A stretch of DNA of 6,125 nucleotides from Planctomycetota bacterium (GTDB lineage Bacteria > Planctomycetota > UBA1135 > GCA-002686595). The position numbers were made by a program, and so were the translations under genes. Below, in pieces: positions 4,382 to 6,125 of the stretch (position 1 is its first letter; the number at the start of each line of letters is the position of its first letter). The stretch covers positions 1-6,125 of the forward strand of contig WTJQ01000617.1 in assembly GCA_011524785.1 (NCBI GenBank), read 5' to 3'. The notes under the pieces were generated by a model. That model was not told the origin of the DNA, did no database searches, and saw only the letters and a program-made list of their open reading frames with translations.

Positions 4382-6125
4382 CTACAGGCCCGAGACCTCG
4401 GCCGCCTCCAGGGCGCCGTGGGCGTAGCTGCCGAACGTGCGGCGCAGGTAGTCCTCCTGCAGCAGGCCCAGCTGCCGCTCGTCGCGGTAGTTGACCGGCT
4501 GGGTCGGGCGCAGCTTCTGGACGACGTAGACCACGTAGTAGCCCCAGGGGCCCTTGTACGGCCCGCCGACCTGGCCCTCCTCGAGGGAGAAGAACACCTC
4601 GTCGACGACGTTCTCGTCGTAGAGGTAGTGGGAGTAGGTGCTCTCGTTCAGCGCGCGCTTGAGGTCGTTGCGGGTCTGCGCCTCGCCGTTGAAGCGGCCC
4701 TTGAACTTCATGCCCACCATGGCCGGCATCTTGCCGGTGGCCGGGAGCGGCGGATCCCAGTAGTCGCTGTGCAGGTCGAGGAGGTCGGCCCAGAACTGGT
4801 CGAAGGGCTGCACCTGGCTCTCGAAGTCCAGGCCCTCCTGGATCGCGATGCGACGCTGCTCGTCCTCGGCGATGAGGTCGTCGATGTGCTTGTCGACGCG
4901 CGTGCGCAGCTCGTCGGCCTCGGCCTTGGCGGTCTCCCAGCCGTTCTCCTTCCAGCGGTTGTTCGGGAAGTCGAAGGCGCTGACCAGCAGGGCCTCGGCC
5001 TTGACCTTGGCCAGCCCCATGATGCCGGTCCCGATCGGCAGGTACTCCTGCATGGCCGGGCGCAGGTTGAAGTTCTCGTCGAGGCTCACCTCGTCGAGGA
5101 TCGAGCGCCGGTACGACTCCATCAGGTAGAGGTAGTCGTTGTAGCACTCCATCGACGGGAAGTTGTGCCCCTGCAGCGCCAGGAAGTCGAAGCTGAACAT
5201 CCCGCCCGAGAGGGACTGCTTGGTCTGGGAGAGCAGGTCGCTGAACTCGGACCAGGGCATCAGGATCCCGTCCGCCTGCAGCTGGTCGGTGACGGCCACC
5301 TGGAGCGCGAGGAACTGCTTGGCCTCCGCGATGTCCTCGGCAGTGAAGTCCTTCTCGAACTCCTGCCAGGCGTCGAGGGTCTCGATCTTCGCCTCGTAGC
5401 CGCCGCCGGTGAGCGTCAGCAGGTACTCGGCCGTCACGCCATCCGTCTTGTTCTGGACGGTGACGATGTTCGGGTCGGTGAGGGTGCCGATGACGAAGTC
5501 GCGCAGCAGCGACATCATCATCTCGTCCTCGCGGGGCTCGAAGGAACCGTGCTCGAGATTGACGGCCGCATCGAGGGCGGTGCGCTCGTCGTCGGTGAGC
5601 GCCGCGCGGGTCCGGCCGCCGTACTCGGTCTGGAGCAGCTGGACCTCGGTGGCGCCGCGGTCGTCGCGCCACTTCTGGACGCGCAGCTTGTAGGCCTTGT
5701 CGTAGTCCTCGATCAGGTCGAACGCGGGCGAGCCGGCGTGCACGGCCTCGCGGGTGACGTCGGGCCAGTTGGCCGCCTCACCCGGGAAGAACATGCTGTC
5801 GAACTTCAGCGTCTGCTCGATCTGGCTGATGTACCAGTCCCAGCTCTTGTAGGTCCGCTCGATCTCACGCTGGTAGTCCAGGGTCGGGTAGCGCTCGACG
5901 AAGCTCCGGCGCTCGGCGGCGATGCGCTCCTCGAGCTCCTCCGGCGAGTACTCGAACTGGCTCATGTGGGCGTCGACCGACGCCTTCACCGTCGCCTGGT
6001 CCTCGGCGGAGAGGTCCTCGAGGGCCTTGCCGTCGAAGTCCTCCTCGAGGATGGCCGTCTGCTGCATGAATGCGCGCAGCTGCCACTCCTGGTCGAGGAG
6101 CACCTCCATCTTCCGGGACTCGACG
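4382..6125 (-). CDS. Large unrecognised protein with a divergent parvulin-like (PpiC/SurA) C-terminal region (5' end outside window)
   Basis: I do not recognise this protein as a whole. The frame is open to the right edge with five further codons before the ATG at 6109, so the true start is probably outside the window and any signal peptide cannot be seen. Numbering is from that Met (575 residues to the TAG). Residues 1-105 and about 275-340 are helical, acidic and aromatic-rich, like SurA-type chaperone N-domains. Residues 373-413 (ALLVSAFDF then a long charged helix) and 506-535 (FFSLEEGQVGGP, then GPWGYYVVYVVQKLRP) match the start and end of a parvulin peptidyl-prolyl isomerase domain, whose end usually reads F-x-L-x-x-G-x-V-S-x-P...G-Y-H-I-I. 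The histidines of the usual HIL and GYH motifs are Val/Ser and Tyr here, so isomerase activity is unlikely. A periplasmic folding or binding role is an inference. Codon use is strongly GC-ending, like the neighbours. A hairpin follows the stop codon. Confidence 0.75.
   Translation of the reverse strand, partial: VESRKMEVLLDQEWQLRAFMQQTAILEEDFDGKALEDLSAEDQATVKASVDAHMSQFEYSPEELEERIAAERRSFVERYPTLDYQREIERTYKSWDWYISQIEQTLKFDSMFFPGEAANWPDVTREAVHAGSPAFDLIEDYDKAYKLRVQKWRDDRGATEVQLLQTEYGGRTRAALTDDERTALDAAVNLEHGSFEPREDEMMMSLLRDFVIGTLTDPNIVTVQNKTDGVTAEYLLTLTGGGYEAKIETLDAWQEFEKDFTAEDIAEAKQFLALQVAVTDQLQADGILMPWSEFSDLLSQTKQSLSGGMFSFDFLALQGHNFPSMECYNDYLYLMESYRRSILDEVSLDENFNLRPAMQEYLPIGTGIMGLAKVKAEALLVSAFDFPNNRWKENGWETAKAEADELRTRVDKHIDDLIAEDEQRRIAIQEGLDFESQVQPFDQFWADLLDLHSDYWDPPLPATGKMPAMVGMKFKGRFNGEAQTRNDLKRALNESTYSHYLYDENVVDEVFFSLEEGQVGGPYKGPWGYYVVYVVQKLRPTQPVNYRDERQLGLLQEDYLRRTFGSYAHGALEAAEVSGL

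Noticed and set aside
2359..4494. A 711-codon open frame on the plus strand, antisense to the exporter gene
   Set aside because: It lies opposite a gene with a complete set of ABC motifs, and its product is low-complexity (rich in Arg, Leu, His, Gln and Glu) without any domain. Long antisense frames are expected in GC-rich DNA.
4158..5672. A 504-codon minus-strand frame inside the parvulin-like gene
   Set aside because: The composition is almost wholly Arg, Pro, Gly and Ala, typical of a wrong frame. The overlapping frame at 4382-6125 has balanced composition and GC-ending codons.
1..6125. A possible new defence system, mobile element, CRISPR array or tRNA
   Set aside because: No integrase or transposase, no direct repeats or spacers, and no tRNA-like cloverleaf was seen. 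The recognised genes are housekeeping ones with uniform codon use.

Overview
This window is from a very GC-rich bacterial chromosome (well over 60% G+C by eye, with G or C at nearly every third codon position). It holds ordinary chromosomal genes rather than a mobile or defence island. The MEP isoprenoid route and an MsbA-like lipid exporter fit a bacterium with two membranes. The domain style (an exporter with a large loop insert, and a very divergent parvulin-like protein) made me think of Planctomycetota or a deltaproteobacterial-type lineage, but I cannot assign a phylum from sequence alone.

Layout, left to right. Positions 1-400 (minus) hold the N-terminal 133 residues of an unrecognised protein that runs off the left edge and looks faintly like a decayed PD-(D/E)XK nuclease fold. 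It lies 5 bases downstream of ruvC (406-972, minus), the Holliday-junction resolvase, with all four catalytic acidic residues present. A 36-base divergent gap separates ruvC from ispD (1009-1713, plus) and ispF (1710-2195, plus), which overlap by ATGA and encode consecutive-pathway enzymes of isoprenoid precursor synthesis. A short convergent gap (2196-2259) follows. Both flanking stop codons sit inside a perfect 12-bp inverted repeat that encloses a smaller hairpin. On the minus strand comes an ABC exporter half-transporter (2260-4245). Then a 136-base gap carries a TTGACA-centred palindrome and a very strong terminator-like hairpin. Last is the 3' part of a large unrecognised protein (4382-6125, minus) whose C-terminus resembles a parvulin (PpiC/SurA) rotamase domain that has lost its histidines.

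How the genes may work together: ispD and ispF act in one pathway and are probably translationally coupled. The exporter and the parvulin-like protein could both serve the cell envelope, but the hairpin between them suggests separate transcription units. ruvC and the downstream gene are probably co-transcribed. I found no RNA gene, CRISPR array, insertion sequence or attachment site. The points most worth a second look are the nested inverted repeat at the convergent 3' ends, the divergent parvulin-like protein, the IspF that lacks the Arg/Glu pair of the trimer core, and the nuclease-like partner of ruvC.
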